Shown here piece by piece: positions 18,431 through 26,330 of a stretch of DNA of 49,510 nt. Position 1 is the stretch's first letter. Each line of letters starts with the position of its first letter. The DNA comes from a bacterium (lineage in GTDB: Bacteria; Auribacterota; UBA3054). Both the position numbers and the translations under genes were made by a program. Below the pieces are notes generated by a model, which searched no databases, had not been told where the DNA came from, and saw only the letters and a list, made by a program, of their open reading frames with translations. The stretch lies in contig JAFYXV010000013.1 of the NCBI GenBank assembly GCA_017557885.1, forward strand, positions 1-49,510, read 5' to 3'.

Positions 18431-18942
18431 TACTGCTTTTTCGTTTTGATAGTCTTTTTGGCGGCGGGCTTTTTGGTTTCTTTCTTGGCGGCCGGTTTTC
18501 TTCCGGGCTTTTTGGCGGCGGGCTTTTCTTCCTCGGGTTCCTTGTCCTTTTTGGGCGCGGCTTTCTTGGCCGGGACCAGATCCTCGAAGAAGGTTTCCCT
18601 GTTGGCCCAGATCTCCTCGATGTTGTATTCCGCCCTGGCTTCTTCCGTGAAGAGGTGGACTATAACGTCGACAAGGTCGACCGCCACCCAGTTGTTGCCG
18701 GAGAGCGTTTCGTCCGCGCTGTAGGGCTTGACGCCCATGTTTTTCAGCTCTTTCAGAAGGTTCTGGCCGGCCGCCTGCATCTGCCTTTCGTTCCTGACGG
18801 AACCGACGATGAAGAAGTCCGTGATGGGAGAGAAGCCTCTGACATCATAGATCTTGATGTCGCTGACCTGCTTGTCTTCCAAAAGCTTGCGGTAGGTGAA
18901 AACGATCTCGGGGAGGTTGGGGTTCTTTGCGGTTTTTGCCAT
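18430..18942 (-). CDS. rsfS: Ribosomal silencing factor RsfS with a Lys/Ala/Pro-rich tail
   Basis: A 170-residue protein. Residues about 8-115 are a RsfS (YbeB/DUF143) domain, which binds ribosomal protein uL14 and blocks subunit joining when growth slows (ITDFFIVGSVRNERQMQA, WVAVDLVDVIVHLF, REFF-like REFFED region). Residues about 120-170 are an added low-complexity tail of AAKK/PAAKK repeats with one KKPGRKP segment resembling an AT-hook or histone-H1 tail. The domain alone is the usual whole protein (105-120 residues), so the tail is unusual. It lies one base after the HAD-NadD gene, keeping the common nadD-rsfS linkage. Confidence 0.93.
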   Translation of the reverse strand: MAKTAKNPNLPEIVFTYRKLLEDKQVSDIKIYDVRGFSPITDFFIVGSVRNERQMQAAGQNLLKELKNMGVKPYSADETLSGNNWVAVDLVDVIVHLFTEEARAEYNIEEIWANRETFFEDLVPAKKAAPKKDKEPEEEKPAAKKPGRKPAAKKETKKPAAKKTIKTKKQ

Positions 18943-18943
18943 G

Positions 18944-20179
18944 TTATTTTCCTGTATAAAGTTTTTTCGCTTGGATCAGTTTCCAAACGCTGGAAATAAT
19001 ATCTTTCTTATCTATCTTACCTTCTTTCAGTTTTTGACGCAAAGCCGTGGAAGAAACATCCGTGGCGGGACCTTTTATCAGAAGGTCCCCCGGCTTTATC
19101 TTCGCCGTTTCTCCCTTGCGCTGGTAAACGGCTAGCTTCGCCAGTTTTTTTATTTTTTGGGGTTCGCGCCAGGTATTGAAACCCAAGTAATTGTCGGAGC
19201 CCAAAAGGAAGTAGAGCTCGCAGGGCGCGAATCTTTTTTTCAGCGTTTGCAGCGTTTCCACGGTGTAGGAAACGCCGCCTCTTTTTAGTTCGCAGCGCTC
19301 CAACCTGAAGGCGGGGTCTTTTTTCAGCGCGGCGTTTATTAGCTCGCAGCGGACTTCGTTGTCAGCGTAGATCCTGCCTTTTTTGTGCGGCGCCTGGTAG
19401 GCCGGCACAAAAAGCAGAAGATCGAGTTTCAATTGCTTTTTCGCCCTTCTGGCGATCGCTAGGTGCGTCTTGTGGACAGGGTCGAAAGAGCCGCCGAAGA
19501 CGCCGATCTTCAGTTTCGCCCGACGAGGCTTCAGAAGTTTCGCGATGTCACGGGGCTTTTCGGCGTAGAGTTCCGGCTTGTAGGGCGCGACGTCGCTTTT
19601 GTCCCGGAAGCCCCATTTGACCGCCATCACGGGGATACCGGCGTTCCTGGCGGTCTGCATGTCCACTTCGGAGTCTCCTACGTAGATCGCTTCCTCAGAT
19701 TTGGCGTCAAGCAATCTCAGGGCTTCCCAGACCGCGTCAGGAGCGGGCTTCCTACTCCTCCCCTCCTTGTCGCCCAAGGCGACGTCCCAAAGCGCGGGGA
19801 AAAAGCGCTTGGCCAGTTTTCTGACCGCACGCTCGGGTTTGTTGGAAACGATGGCGATCTTGAAGCCAAGGTCCCTTAGTTTTTTCAGCTCTTCTATGAT
19901 CCCGGAATAGGGCCTGGTCTTTACGACGGTATGCGCCGCGTAGTAGCGGCGCATATCCGCCAGCATTTCCGAATATTCGGGATCGCTCAGGCCCAGTTTG
20001 AGCGAACGCTCCACGAGTTTTCCCACGCCGTTGCCAACGTAGCGCCGAGCCTCGCCGAGCGTGATAGGAGGCCTATTATGTTTGCTCAGGGCGAAATTGA
20101 CGGCGGTCTGGAGATCCATTAGGGTGTCAAGAAGCGTCCCGTCAAGATCGAAGACCGCGCATTTGATGGTCTTGCCCAT
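18944..20179 (-). CDS. nadD: Fusion of HAD phosphatase (Gph-like) and nicotinate-nucleotide adenylyltransferase
   Basis: A 411-residue fusion. Residues about 6-217 are a haloacid-dehalogenase phosphatase with nucleophile Asp11 and Asp13 (VFDLDGTLLDT), motif II Ser in IAIVSNKPE, Lys in GRSRKPAPDA and motif III GDSEVDMQTA; it resembles phosphoglycolate phosphatase. Residues about 223-411 are a full NadD with GGSFDPVH (229-236), PAYQAPHK and the C-terminal DVSSTALR, which makes deamido-NAD from nicotinate mononucleotide and ATP. No stop codon or frameshift separates them. ATG 20179 overlaps the previous stop (TGATG); a GTG three codons upstream is an alternative. The phosphatase substrate is not known; a link to NAD chemistry is inference. 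Confidence 0.9.
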   Translation of the reverse strand: MGKTIKCAVFDLDGTLLDTLMDLQTAVNFALSKHNRPPITLGEARRYVGNGVGKLVERSLKLGLSDPEYSEMLADMRRYYAAHTVVKTRPYSGIIEELKKLRDLGFKIAIVSNKPERAVRKLAKRFFPALWDVALGDKEGRSRKPAPDAVWEALRLLDAKSEEAIYVGDSEVDMQTARNAGIPVMAVKWGFRDKSDVAPYKPELYAEKPRDIAKLLKPRRAKLKIGVFGGSFDPVHKTHLAIARRAKKQLKLDLLLFVPAYQAPHKKGRIYADNEVRCELINAALKKDPAFRLERCELKRGGVSYTVETLQTLKKRFAPCELYFLLGSDNYLGFNTWREPQKIKKLAKLAVYQRKGETAKIKPGDLLIKGPATDVSSTALRQKLKEGKIDKKDIISSVWKLIQAKKLYTGK

Positions 20180-21144
20180 CAATTCCACCAGAGCGCGCCC
20201 TCCATCTTTTGCCTGATCATGTTCCTCTTGAGGAAACCTATGGCGCTCTCCAAGCCTTCCCTGGGCGTCATAAGACTGTCTTCGTGCTCGATACTAAGGG
20301 CGTAGTCGTAGCCCTCCATTCTAAGGGCGCCGAAGATCTGCTTCCACTTTTGCTCAGACATGCCGTGGCCGACGGTCCTGAAGAGCCAGGCGCGGTCCCT
20401 TTCCTTGTCGAAGGGCTTCGTTTCCAATACGCCGGTTCTGTTTGCGACTTCCGGATGCATCTCGGTGTCCTTGGCATGGAAGAAGTGGATCGCTTTGCCA
20501 AGGTAGCGGATGACGGAAACGATGTCCATGCCCTGCCAGATGAGGTGCGAAGGATCAAGGTTTGCGCCTACTATGTCGCCAACGGCCGCTCTCAGGCGGA
20601 GCAGACTGTCGGGATTATAGACGCAGAATCCCGGATGCATTTCAAGGGCGACGTATTTCACACCGCCGTTTTCCGCGATCTTCGCGGCCTTCTGCCAGTA
20701 CGGAATCAGAACTTCGTTCCACTGGTAGTCCAGGACTTTCCTATACTCGGTGGGCCAGGTGCAGGTCACCCAGTTGGGCTGGTCGCCCTTGCCGTCGCCG
20801 GGACAGCCGGAGAAGGTCACCAGGTGATCGACGTTAAGCTGCCCGCAGAGCTCGCAGGCCGCCTCGTAATCCTCTTCGAATTTCGCGGCGATCTCGGGAT
20901 TAGGGTGCACGCAGTTGCCGTGGACGGAGAGCGCGACCAAATTGATTTGGTGCTTCTCGAAGGTGTCCAGGAGTTCCTGCCTGGCCTTGGGGTCTTTCAC
21001 GAGCTTCTTCGCGTCCGCGTGCGCCGTGCCGGGGTATCCTCCGACGCCCAGCTCCAGGGCCTCGACGCCCAATCCCTTCAGATACGCAAGGGCGGCGTCC
21101 AGGCTCATGTCGCTCAACGCGGGGCTGAATACGCAAAGCTGCAT
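20179..21144 (-). CDS. Sugar phosphate isomerase/epimerase (TIM barrel)
   Basis: A 321-residue member of the xylose-isomerase-like / AP endonuclease 2 superfamily. Metal-site residues are recognisable: Glu in ALEMHPGF, Asp and His in NLDPSHLIW, His in FHAKDTEM, Glu in SIEHEDSL. In the family this site binds a divalent metal for isomerisation or epimerisation of a sugar or sugar acid. AAGGAG precedes ATG 21144. It follows the oxidoreductase gene by 9 bases, and together with two Gfo/Idh/MocA enzymes and ThuA it makes a typical sugar-derivative catabolic set. Substrate unknown. Confidence 0.88.
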   Translation of the reverse strand: MQLCVFSPALSDMSLDAALAYLKGLGVEALELGVGGYPGTAHADAKKLVKDPKARQELLDTFEKHQINLVALSVHGNCVHPNPEIAAKFEEDYEAACELCGQLNVDHLVTFSGCPGDGKGDQPNWVTCTWPTEYRKVLDYQWNEVLIPYWQKAAKIAENGGVKYVALEMHPGFCVYNPDSLLRLRAAVGDIVGANLDPSHLIWQGMDIVSVIRYLGKAIHFFHAKDTEMHPEVANRTGVLETKPFDKERDRAWLFRTVGHGMSEQKWKQIFGALRMEGYDYALSIEHEDSLMTPREGLESAIGFLKRNMIRQKMEGALWWN

Positions 21145-21153
21145 AATGTCTCC

Positions 21154-22254
21154 TTATTTCTTGGTGGCTTTCTGCTTCTTGAAGTAATAGGGTTTGCCGG
21201 TCTTGGCGGATTCGTAGATGCCTTCCAGGATCTGCGTGACGACATAGGCCTGCTCGGCCTTGACAACGAGTTCGCCCTTGCCGAGGACGGCCTGCGTGAA
21301 GACGCGGGCTTCCCTGTCTTCGGAAGTCTCGGAGTGACCGTCGTAGAAAGCGACGCCGCTGGCTTTGAGGTCGGGTTTAAGGACGTAGCGGGCGTTGTTC
21401 TTGATGCCGTTGATCCTAAGCCCGTCCTTCATGTCGGCGCCGGCTAGGGTGCCGCTGAATTCCGTACAGGCTTCGCCGGTATTGAGCGTGTTGAGAGCCC
21501 AGCTGGATTCCACGATGATGGTGGCGCCGTTTCTCATGACGACGAAACCGAAGGCGCTGTCTTCCACGGTGAATTTTTTGGGATCCCAGTCGCCCCAGGC
21601 GTTGCCCTGGTCGGTCTGCTTGTTGAGCTTGTGGTACGTCGTGCCGACGGCGTAGGCGGGCTCGTAGTTGTTCAGCATGTAGAGCGTCAGGTCGAGAGTA
21701 TGCGTGGCGATGTCGATAAGGGGACCGCCGCCCTGCTGCTTCTCATCAAGGAAGACGCCCCAGGTGGGGACGGCTCTGCGCCTTATTGCCTGGGCCTTGG
21801 CGTAGTAGATGTCGCCGAAGGTGCCCTTCTCACATTCCTTCTTCAAAAAGATGGCCTGAGGGGTGTAGCGGCTCTGATAGCCGATTGTGAGGATGCGTTT
21901 ATATTTCTTGGCGGCGTCCAGCATTTTCTTCGCTTCCTTGCTGTTGATAGCCATGGGCTTTTCGCACATGACGTGCTTGCCGGCTTTCATGGCGTCCACG
22001 GAAATGAAGCTGTGGGCGAGGTTCGGAGTCAGGACCAGGACCGCTTCTATTGACTTGTCTTTCAGAAGTTCCTTGTAATCCTTGTAAACTTTTGCGCCGG
22101 GAACGCCGTATTCCTTGGCGGCCTTTTCCGCTCTTTCCACGATGATGTCGCAGAAAGCGACCAACTCAGAATCAGGGTTGTGCTTGTGGGCCGGAAGGTG
22201 CTTGCCGTTGGCAATGCCGCCGCAGCCGATGACGCCGATGCGAACTTTTTTCAT
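21154..22254 (-). CDS. Gfo/Idh/MocA-family oxidoreductase
   Basis: A 366-residue NAD(P)-dependent sugar or inositol-type dehydrogenase. Rossmann motif GVIGCGGIANGKH (about 6-18), the catalytic EKP motif in MCEKPMAINS (about 97-106), and the C-terminal alpha/beta domain (about 125-350) are present. There is no Tat or other signal peptide, so it is cytoplasmic. AAGGAG precedes the ATG. Second oxidoreductase of the cluster; only family-level similarity with the one at 23043. Confidence 0.92.
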   Translation of the reverse strand: MKKVRIGVIGCGGIANGKHLPAHKHNPDSELVAFCDIIVERAEKAAKEYGVPGAKVYKDYKELLKDKSIEAVLVLTPNLAHSFISVDAMKAGKHVMCEKPMAINSKEAKKMLDAAKKYKRILTIGYQSRYTPQAIFLKKECEKGTFGDIYYAKAQAIRRRAVPTWGVFLDEKQQGGGPLIDIATHTLDLTLYMLNNYEPAYAVGTTYHKLNKQTDQGNAWGDWDPKKFTVEDSAFGFVVMRNGATIIVESSWALNTLNTGEACTEFSGTLAGADMKDGLRINGIKNNARYVLKPDLKASGVAFYDGHSETSEDREARVFTQAVLGKGELVVKAEQAYVVTQILEGIYESAKTGKPYYFKKQKATKK

Positions 22255-22288
22255 TTTTATCTCCTTAAGTTTGGGATGTTATTTTTGA

Positions 22289-23020
22289 TTACTTTTCTTC
22301 GATGGGTTCCAGAGGCTTGACGTTGGGACAATCGATCTCACTAAGCCACTTGTCGGGCTTCACGAATTCGGCGATGTTAGAGAGAAGTTTCTGGATCTTG
22401 GGATCCTGATAGATCGGATAAGTCTCGTGTCCGGGCTGGAAGTAAATGATCTTCCCGTAGTAGCGCTTGAAGAAAGCGATGGATCTAAAGACTTCTCCTC
22501 CCTGGAACCAGCCGATGCCGAGAAGCCTGTCGGGCTGCGGGATGCCGAAAGGTTCGCCGTACATTTCTTCATGCGGCAGCTCGAGGTATTCGCCCTCCAG
22601 GCCTTCGAAGATCTGATGATTGGGCTCCACGAACCAGAGTCTTTCCTTTTCGGCCACTTCCCTCCATTTGAGCGTGCAGGGGCCGCCCACCAAAGCGCGG
22701 AAGGGCTTGGCAAGGTGCGCGGAATGCAAAAAGACGACGCCCATGCCTTTCCAAACGCGGCGCACGATCTTTTTGACGAGCTCGTCGCTAACGTTGCCGT
22801 GATAGCAATGCCCCCACCAGAAGAGCACGTCGGTGGATTCCAATATCTCGTCCGTCAGCTGCTTTCCGTCGTCGCCTTCATTTTGCAGAACGAGCGTCGT
22901 TTTGTTGCCGGCTTTTTCCAAAAAGGCGGCGATGGTCTCGCCCATGCCGATGGGGTAGGCTTCCTTTACCCTGCCTTCGCGCATCTGCTTGTAGTTTTCG
23001 CACCAGACCGTGATGTTCAT
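22289..23020 (-). CDS. ThuA-family protein
   Basis: A 243-residue ThuA-like (type I glutamine amidotransferase-like fold) protein. Recognisable stretches are VWCENYKQ at the start, DVLFWWGHCYHG, GMGVVFLHSAH and the terminal FQPGHETYPIY. ThuA proteins accompany trehalose or sugar-acid catabolism and are proposed to act with Gfo/Idh/MocA dehydrogenases; the reaction is not well defined. It lies 22 bases after the second oxidoreductase and 34 before the first. GGGGGA precedes the ATG. Confidence 0.9.
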   Translation of the reverse strand: MNITVWCENYKQMREGRVKEAYPIGMGETIAAFLEKAGNKTTLVLQNEGDDGKQLTDEILESTDVLFWWGHCYHGNVSDELVKKIVRRVWKGMGVVFLHSAHLAKPFRALVGGPCTLKWREVAEKERLWFVEPNHQIFEGLEGEYLELPHEEMYGEPFGIPQPDRLLGIGWFQGGEVFRSIAFFKRYYGKIIYFQPGHETYPIYQDPKIQKLLSNIAEFVKPDKWLSEIDCPNVKPLEPIEEK

Positions 23021-23042
23021 AATTTCCCCCGAAAAGTTTGTG

Positions 23043-24095
23043 TTAAAAATCTATCTCGATCACTTTGTTTTCCGCGGCGGATTTGGCGGCCGCAGTCATG
23101 ATCTTAAGTACGCGCAGGACTTCCCAGTTCTTGACATAAGGATCCTCTTCCTTTCTCATCGCCTTGATGAAATGCTTGTAGAAAGCGAAGGGCTCGGGCT
23201 TCACGATTTCTAAGGGCAGCGTCTCCACGGTGTCGTGGGGACGGTACGCCATCGTCTTGGTGAAGCCGTTGCCGGCCTTGATGCCGGTTATTTCCCTGGG
23301 TTTTTCCGTGTAGATGGGCCTGACCATCTTGCCGTTAAGGTCCCAGTCCTCCACTACCGCCGTGCCGTCGTGGCCGTAGACCACCCAGCGGGGAAGCGGC
23401 GTGAAGCAGTTGGTGTCAACGACGACTTCGACGCATTTGTTGCCGCTGAAAACCATCTCGAGCTTGAAGGCGTCGTCGCAGTCGTAGCCCGCTTCGTAAG
23501 AGTACTGGCAGTAAAGGTGCAGAAGCTTTTCCTTCATCATGAACATGATTTGGTCGATCATATGCACGCCCCAGTCCAGCATCATGCCGCCGCCTTTGAT
23601 TTTCTCGCATCTCCAGCCGCCGGGCACGCCGTTGGCGCCCTGGACTCTCGATTCTATGCGGCCGATGGGACCCAAAAGATTCTTCTCGTAAATGTTTTTC
23701 ACGATCAGGTAGTCTTCGTCCCAGCGCCTGTTCTGATGCACCATGAGAAGCGTTCCGCATTCGTCGGCGGTCTCCGCCATGTCCTCGAAAAGACTGGGAT
23801 TGATGGCGGCGGGCTTTTCGCAGATGACGTGCTTGCCCGCTTTGGCGCAGGCTTTGGCGTAGAAGGGATGCCAGTCGTTGGGCGTCGCGATAAGGACCGC
23901 TTCCAATTCCGGATCCGAGAGCATTTCCTCGTAAGTCTTGTAAACGTACAGTCCGTTTTCAATTGCTCTCTTCTGGCTCTTGGGGTCGATGTCGTAGATG
24001 CCCTTCGCTTCGATTATCCCGCTTTTGGCCATATGTTTGACATGGTATCCGCCCATGCCGCCGTAACCGATGACGCCGATCTTAACCGTGCTCAT
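23043..24095 (-). CDS. Gfo/Idh/MocA-family oxidoreductase
   Basis: A 350-residue NAD(P)-dependent dehydrogenase that opens the sugar cluster. Rossmann motif GVIGYGGMGGYH (about 7-18), catalytic EKP in ICEKPAAINPS, then the C-terminal sheet domain. Cytoplasmic, no signal peptide. AAGGAG lies unusually far (about 16 bases) from ATG 24095. Together with the next three genes it probably oxidises and rearranges a sugar derivative released by the glycosidases; the substrate cannot be read. Confidence 0.92.
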   Translation of the reverse strand: MSTVKIGVIGYGGMGGYHVKHMAKSGIIEAKGIYDIDPKSQKRAIENGLYVYKTYEEMLSDPELEAVLIATPNDWHPFYAKACAKAGKHVICEKPAAINPSLFEDMAETADECGTLLMVHQNRRWDEDYLIVKNIYEKNLLGPIGRIESRVQGANGVPGGWRCEKIKGGGMMLDWGVHMIDQIMFMMKEKLLHLYCQYSYEAGYDCDDAFKLEMVFSGNKCVEVVVDTNCFTPLPRWVVYGHDGTAVVEDWDLNGKMVRPIYTEKPREITGIKAGNGFTKTMAYRPHDTVETLPLEIVKPEPFAFYKHFIKAMRKEEDPYVKNWEVLRVLKIMTAAAKSAAENKVIEIDF

Positions 24096-24165
24096 AGTCT
24101 TTTAATTTTTTCTCCTTGCTTTTTGGTTTTTTATTATTGTTTATATTTTATTATTTTTTTCTTTT

Positions 24166-25080
24166 CTAGCTCATTGCGCGAAGCCGCGCCACTCTTTTCT
24201 CGATAGGCGGATGGGTGGAGAAAAGCGAATCGGCGCTGAAAAAGGATTTTTTGAAAGGCTCCGCGATATAAAGCGCCCTGGTGGCGCCGGAGGCGCCTTT
24301 CACCTCGCCGGGATCCCCGGCTATCTTTTCCAAAGCCCTGGCCAGGCCTTCGGGATTCCTGGTGAGGGAGACGGCGCCGGCGTCCGCCAGATACTCCCTT
24401 TCCCGGGAGATGGCCAGCTGCACGATGGTGGAAAGAATAGGCGCGAAGATCATCAGCGCCAGGGCCAGGATTATGACGAGCCCCTGGCCACCGCCCTTCC
24501 TGGAGGAGGACTTTCTGCTTCCCCCGAAGATCATGAAGCGCCAGGCGAAGCGGGCGATCATGGCCACCGCGCCCACCAAAACGCAGACCAGGGTGGAGAA
24601 AAGAATGTCGTAATGCCTGATGTGGGACAGCTCGTGGGCGATGACGCCCTGCAGCTCGTCGCGGTTCAGCTTTTGCAGAAGCCCTCTGGTGACCGCCACC
24701 GCGCTGTCCTTGGGATTCCTTCCGGTGGCGAAGGCGTTGGGCGCCGCTTCCTCCATGATGTAAACCTTAGGCATGGGGAGTCCGCCGGCGATGGTCATTT
24801 CTTCCACCACGTTGTAAAGCTGTTTCTCAACTCTGGGATCCGCCTCTTTGGCTCCGCTCAAAGCCATGATGGCCGCGCTTCCCTGGAAATATCCGAAGAG
24901 AATGTAAACCGCAACGAAGATAAGGGAAAGGAACACTATGAAGCCCTGCTCCTCGGGAGGGAAGAATGCGGAAAGCGCCAGGCAGAAAGCCGTCAGTAGG
25001 ATCGCCAGAAGCGCGACGAAGAAAACGGATTTCCGCTTGTTGGCCGCGATGCAGTCGTGGATGCTTTTTCTTTCCGCCAT
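24166..25080 (-). CDS. htpX: M48 membrane zinc metalloprotease HtpX
   Basis: A 304-residue membrane protease for damaged membrane proteins. Transmembrane helices lie at about 19-41, 46-65, 160-185 and 201-222. Zinc ligands are H149 and H153 of HELSH with catalytic E150, and E229 in REREYLADAGA. Length is typical. It follows lemA by 13 bases, a pairing common in many phyla (LemA-HtpX). The 70 AT-rich bases to the next gene contain no clear terminator. Confidence 0.94.
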   Translation of the reverse strand: MAERKSIHDCIAANKRKSVFFVALLAILLTAFCLALSAFFPPEEQGFIVFLSLIFVAVYILFGYFQGSAAIMALSGAKEADPRVEKQLYNVVEEMTIAGGLPMPKVYIMEEAAPNAFATGRNPKDSAVAVTRGLLQKLNRDELQGVIAHELSHIRHYDILFSTLVCVLVGAVAMIARFAWRFMIFGGSRKSSSRKGGGQGLVIILALALMIFAPILSTIVQLAISREREYLADAGAVSLTRNPEGLARALEKIAGDPGEVKGASGATRALYIAEPFKKSFFSADSLFSTHPPIEKRVARLRAMS

Positions 25081-25093
25081 TTACAGCACCGTG

Positions 25094-25636
25094 TCAGAAC
25101 TTCACTTCCGGAGCGGCCTGCTCCGCTTCCGAAACTTGGAAGCATTCGTAGGGCTTGAAAGAAAAAAGCTTCGCGATGATCACGCTGGGAAAACTTTCGC
25201 AGCGGGTGTTGAAAGAAAGAATGCTGTCGTTGTAATGCTGTCTGGCGAAAGCCACTTTGTTTTCCGTGGACGTCAGCTCTTCCTGCAGCGAGAGCATGTT
25301 GGCGTTGGCTTTCAGTTCCGGGTATCTTTCCACCACCGCCAGAAGCCCGTGCAGCGAGCTTGTCAGTTTGTTTTCCGCGGCGACGGAATCGCGGACATCC
25401 TTGGCGTTCAAAGCCTGGTTGCGCGCCTCTATGACTTTTTCCAGCGTCTCTTTCTCATACTGCATGTAGCCTTTGACGCACTCCACCAGATTGGGGATCA
25501 GTTCATGGCGCCTTTTAAGCTGCACGGAGATCTGGCCCCAGGCGTTTTTGATCTCGTTTGCCCCGCGGATAAAAGCGTTGTAGGTCGCGATGATCCAGAA
25601 GGCCAAGACCGCCAGCACGATAATAGTTATAAGCAT
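25094..25636 (-). CDS. lemA: LemA family protein
   Basis: A 180-residue LemA protein: one N-terminal membrane helix (about 1-18) followed by a four-helix coiled domain with the family motifs NAWGQISVQLKRRHELIPNL and RYPELKANANMLSLQEEL. Its role is unclear; it is commonly encoded with htpX and is thought to be a membrane-associated quality-control partner. AAGGA lies 6 bases upstream of the ATG. Confidence 0.95.
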   Translation of the reverse strand: MLITIIVLAVLAFWIIATYNAFIRGANEIKNAWGQISVQLKRRHELIPNLVECVKGYMQYEKETLEKVIEARNQALNAKDVRDSVAAENKLTSSLHGLLAVVERYPELKANANMLSLQEELTSTENKVAFARQHYNDSILSFNTRCESFPSVIIAKLFSFKPYECFQVSEAEQAAPEVKF

Positions 25637-25673
25637 AGTCGTCCTTGTTTTTTATTTCTTAAATTTCTTATTT

Positions 25674-25682
25674 ATTGTAGCA
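25674..25682 (-). promoter_or_regulatory. Extended -10 promoter of lemA-htpX
   Basis: Minus strand TGCTACAAT preceded by TT. Predicted start near 25667, about 31 bases before the lemA ATG. Confidence 0.5.
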
Positions 25683-25694
25683 AATCCGAGCAGA

Positions 25695-25717
25695 GTTAAA
25701 AAGCCCGCCCGGGCTTT
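25695..25717 (-). terminator. Terminator-like hairpin upstream of lemA
   Basis: Stem AAAGCCCG/CGGGCTTT with a 2-base loop; on the minus strand it runs into TTTTT. It would stop any minus-strand transcript arriving from the dnaA side before the lemA promoter. No minus-strand gene is recognisable upstream of it. Confidence 0.45.
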
Positions 25718-25835
25718 GATTTTCCGCAAACTTTTCGCTTCATTTTCAAGGGCGCTCCGCCAATTTTGAAAGCCGAGCGCTCCGCGGTTTCGTTTTCGCC
25801 TTCTTCCCGCGGCCGGCAAAAGTGAATAATTGGTT

Positions 25836-25878
25836 TTTTCCACATTCTTATCAACAGGTTGCTAACAAGTTATCCACA
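25836..25878 (+). promoter_or_regulatory. DnaA-box cluster upstream of dnaA
   Basis: TTTTCCACA (25836-25844), TTATCAACA (25848-25856) and a consensus TTATCCACA (25870-25878). Two more degenerate boxes, TTATCCGTG (26075-26083) and TTATCAACC (26088-26096), lie nearer dnaA. A TGCTAACAA promoter-like element (25860-25868) sits between the second and third boxes. Confidence 0.7.
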
Positions 25879-25978
25879 TAATGTATGTCTTCCTTCTTCC
25901 GACATTTGCCCAAGCTTTCGAAGGCGGCGCAAAAGTCCTTCCGGACGGGCCCGGCAGCCTTGGGCCGGCGCTTTTTTC
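25875..25978 (+). ncRNA. Candidate short transcript between DnaA boxes and dnaA
   Basis: Hypothesis from signals only: an extended -10-like TGCTAACAA at 25860-25868 and, about 75 bases downstream, a stem CCGGC/GCCGG (25951-25955 with 25964-25968) running into CGCTTTTTTC. The 12-mer GGCGCTTTTTTC occurs twice in tandem (25967-25978, 25979-25990). No reading frame of note lies inside. It could instead be part of the dnaA leader region or chance. Confidence 0.25.
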
Positions 25979-26044
25979 GGCGCTTTTTTCGCTTTGCTCA
26001 AATTAGCGGTTTGCAAATATTTATATTTTAGCTCTCCGCCTCTC

Positions 26045-26073
26045 TTGCTTTTCTCGGTCCGGTTTGGTAGAGT
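26045..26073 (+). promoter_or_regulatory. Candidate dnaA promoter P1
   Basis: TTGCTT (26045-26050), 17-base spacer, TGG extension and TAGAGT (26068-26073). Two DnaA-box-like sites begin 2 and 15 bases downstream, which would allow autorepression by DnaA. Confidence 0.4.
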
Positions 26074-26161
26074 GTTATCCGTGCCTTTTATCAACCCTAG
26101 GAAAGAGTCTTCTTTCGGCTGAGATATTAACAGCCTTTTGAAACTTTTCCAAAAAACCGTC

Positions 26162-26190
26162 TTTACAAACGGGGAGGATTTTGATAAAGT
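26162..26190 (+). promoter_or_regulatory. Candidate dnaA promoter P2
   Basis: TTTACA (26162-26167), 17-base spacer, TAAAGT (26185-26190). The predicted leader of about 130 bases contains two hairpins: AGAGCA/TGCTCT (26234-26248) and a TTCG-looped CCC/GGG stem near 26286-26299. Confidence 0.35.
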
Positions 26191-26330
26191 GGTGCCGTTC
26201 TTTTTTGTGAAAAAAGCAAAAGAGGACCCAGAAAGAGCATGGTGCTCTCTTTGGTGTGTGTGACCATAAAACAGATATTATCGCTTCCCTTCGGGGGATC
26301 GTTATAACTTTATTCGTGTAAGGTTTTTTT

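Noticed and set aside
25652-25843. Ribosomal protein L34 (rpmH) on the minus strand next to dnaA
   Set aside because: A basic 63-codon frame exists at the expected place, but it lacks the MKRT start and the KRKR-x-HGF core and runs through a terminator-like hairpin.
25951-25990. SRP (4.5S) RNA near dnaA
   Set aside because: The conserved GGAAGCAGCC-type apical loop is absent.
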